DNA from: Flavobacteriia bacterium
GTDB lineage: Bacteria; Bacteroidota; Bacteroidia; Flavobacteriales; Schleiferiaceae
Assembly (NCBI GenBank): GCA_013373425.1
Contig: JABXHW010000004.1
Location: 96,675 to 160,674 of the forward strand
DNA: 64,000 nucleotides
Direction of reading: 5' to 3'
The notes under the pieces are model-generated. The model saw only the letters and a program-made list of their open reading frames with translations, did no database searches and was not told the DNA's origin. The translations under genes were made by a program, and so were the position numbers. Below are positions 63,712 to 64,000 of the stretch, in pieces; the first letter of the stretch is position 1, and each line of letters begins with the position of its first letter.

Positions 63712-63948
63712 TTAAGATTTTGCTTCTTCGATGTAAGCAACAGCTTGACCTACAGTTGCGATGTTCTCAGCTTGATCGTCTGGAATTTGAATATCGAATT
63801 CTTTTTCGAATTCCATAATCAATTCTACGGTGTCAAGTGAGTCTGCACCTAGATCGTTGGTGAATGACGCTTCAGTTGTTACTTCGTTCTCGTCGACGCC
63901 CAACTTGTCTACGATGATTGCTTTCACTCTTGCTGCAATGTCTGACAT
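63712..63948 (-). CDS. acpP: Acyl carrier protein
   Basis: A 78-residue acidic helical protein; the phosphopantetheine attaches to Ser37 in [14 protein letters not shown]. It is the fatty-acid carrier and first gene of the operon acpP-fabF-rnc-IPExxxVDY-pyk. The upstream sequence reaching the window end holds TTTCTTTG, one base from a -7 element, but the promoter is not complete in the window. Confidence 0.97.
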   Translation of the reverse strand: MSDIAARVKAIIVDKLGVDENEVTTEASFTNDLGADSLDTVELIMEFEKEFDIQIPDDQAENIATVGQAVAYIEEAKS

Positions 63949-64000
63949 GGTTGTGAGAGTTTAGGATTTATTCAGCCTGCAAAGAAAGGATAAAATACCT

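Overview
The window reads as chromosome of a Bacteroidota member, most likely a marine Flavobacteriales (possibly near Cryomorphaceae/Schleiferiaceae; the family is a guess). Pointers are a type IX secretion C-terminal sorting domain, DUF3078 and IPExxxVDY proteins, the gene order acpP-fabF-rnc-IPExxxVDY-pyk, TAnnTTTG-type -7 promoter elements including one textbook TTG-N19-TAccTTTG site before lysS, GSCFA and DUF4175 proteins, and tandem TPR histidine kinases. There are no phage, IS, CRISPR or secondary-metabolite genes. The DNA is compact: several convergent pairs have zero or negative spacing.

Layout. 0-13 kb: a DUF3078 outer-membrane-type protein, an SRPBCC and a Rossmann protein, a fused branched-chain/pyruvate-type E1 dehydrogenase, a T9SS cargo, a truncated haemoglobin, DUF2461, YkuK, a DUF6265-like lipoprotein, a nucleoid-associated protein, and an M28 peptidase with a DUF819 permease. 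13-26 kb: hybrid histidine kinase, acyl-ACP thioesterase, a MutS2 without Smr domain, a TSUP permease, a catalase-peroxidase with a lipoprotein signal, an RCC1 protein, then lysS-gltX-folB and tRNA-Cys. 26.4-27.3 kb is a gene-free repeat block. 27-35 kb: TM2 and Nudix proteins, two tandem MuiA-like DUF4139 paralogues, an ALDH7-type dehydrogenase and a Crp-family regulator operon. 35-43 kb: ECF sigma/anti-sigma pair, CDF transporter, GSCFA, an epimerase-Nudix-YwqK cluster. 43.4-43.7 kb: a gene-free stretch with phased DnaA-box-like sequences, a candidate replication origin. 44-54 kb: a TPR kinase/response regulator/lipoprotein operon facing DUF4175-ybeY-mnmG-methyltransferase, with two parS-like sites bracketing mnmG. 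54-64 kb: holB, pgk, cvpA, small lipoproteins, pheS, a pterin dehydratase, and the pyk-to-acpP lipid/RNA operon.

Most genes are core housekeeping: aminoacyl-tRNA synthesis, tRNA and rRNA maturation, lower glycolysis, fatty-acid synthesis and pterin metabolism. The least ordinary signals are (1) two tandem MuiA-like proteins that each carry a carboxypeptidase-regulatory insert followed by a different piece of a TonB-receptor plug motif; (2) gene-free spacers filled with degenerate tandem repeats of 7-8 nt period whose core differs at each locus; (3) a dispersed inverted ~200-bp intergenic element with a 27-nt exact core; (4) the DnaA-box cluster plus paired parS sites, one of which contains the start codon of the next gene; (5) an exported lipoprotein-type KatG; and (6) a TPR kinase with a degraded ATP site. 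All functional statements come from reading the sequence and family knowledge; no searches were run.
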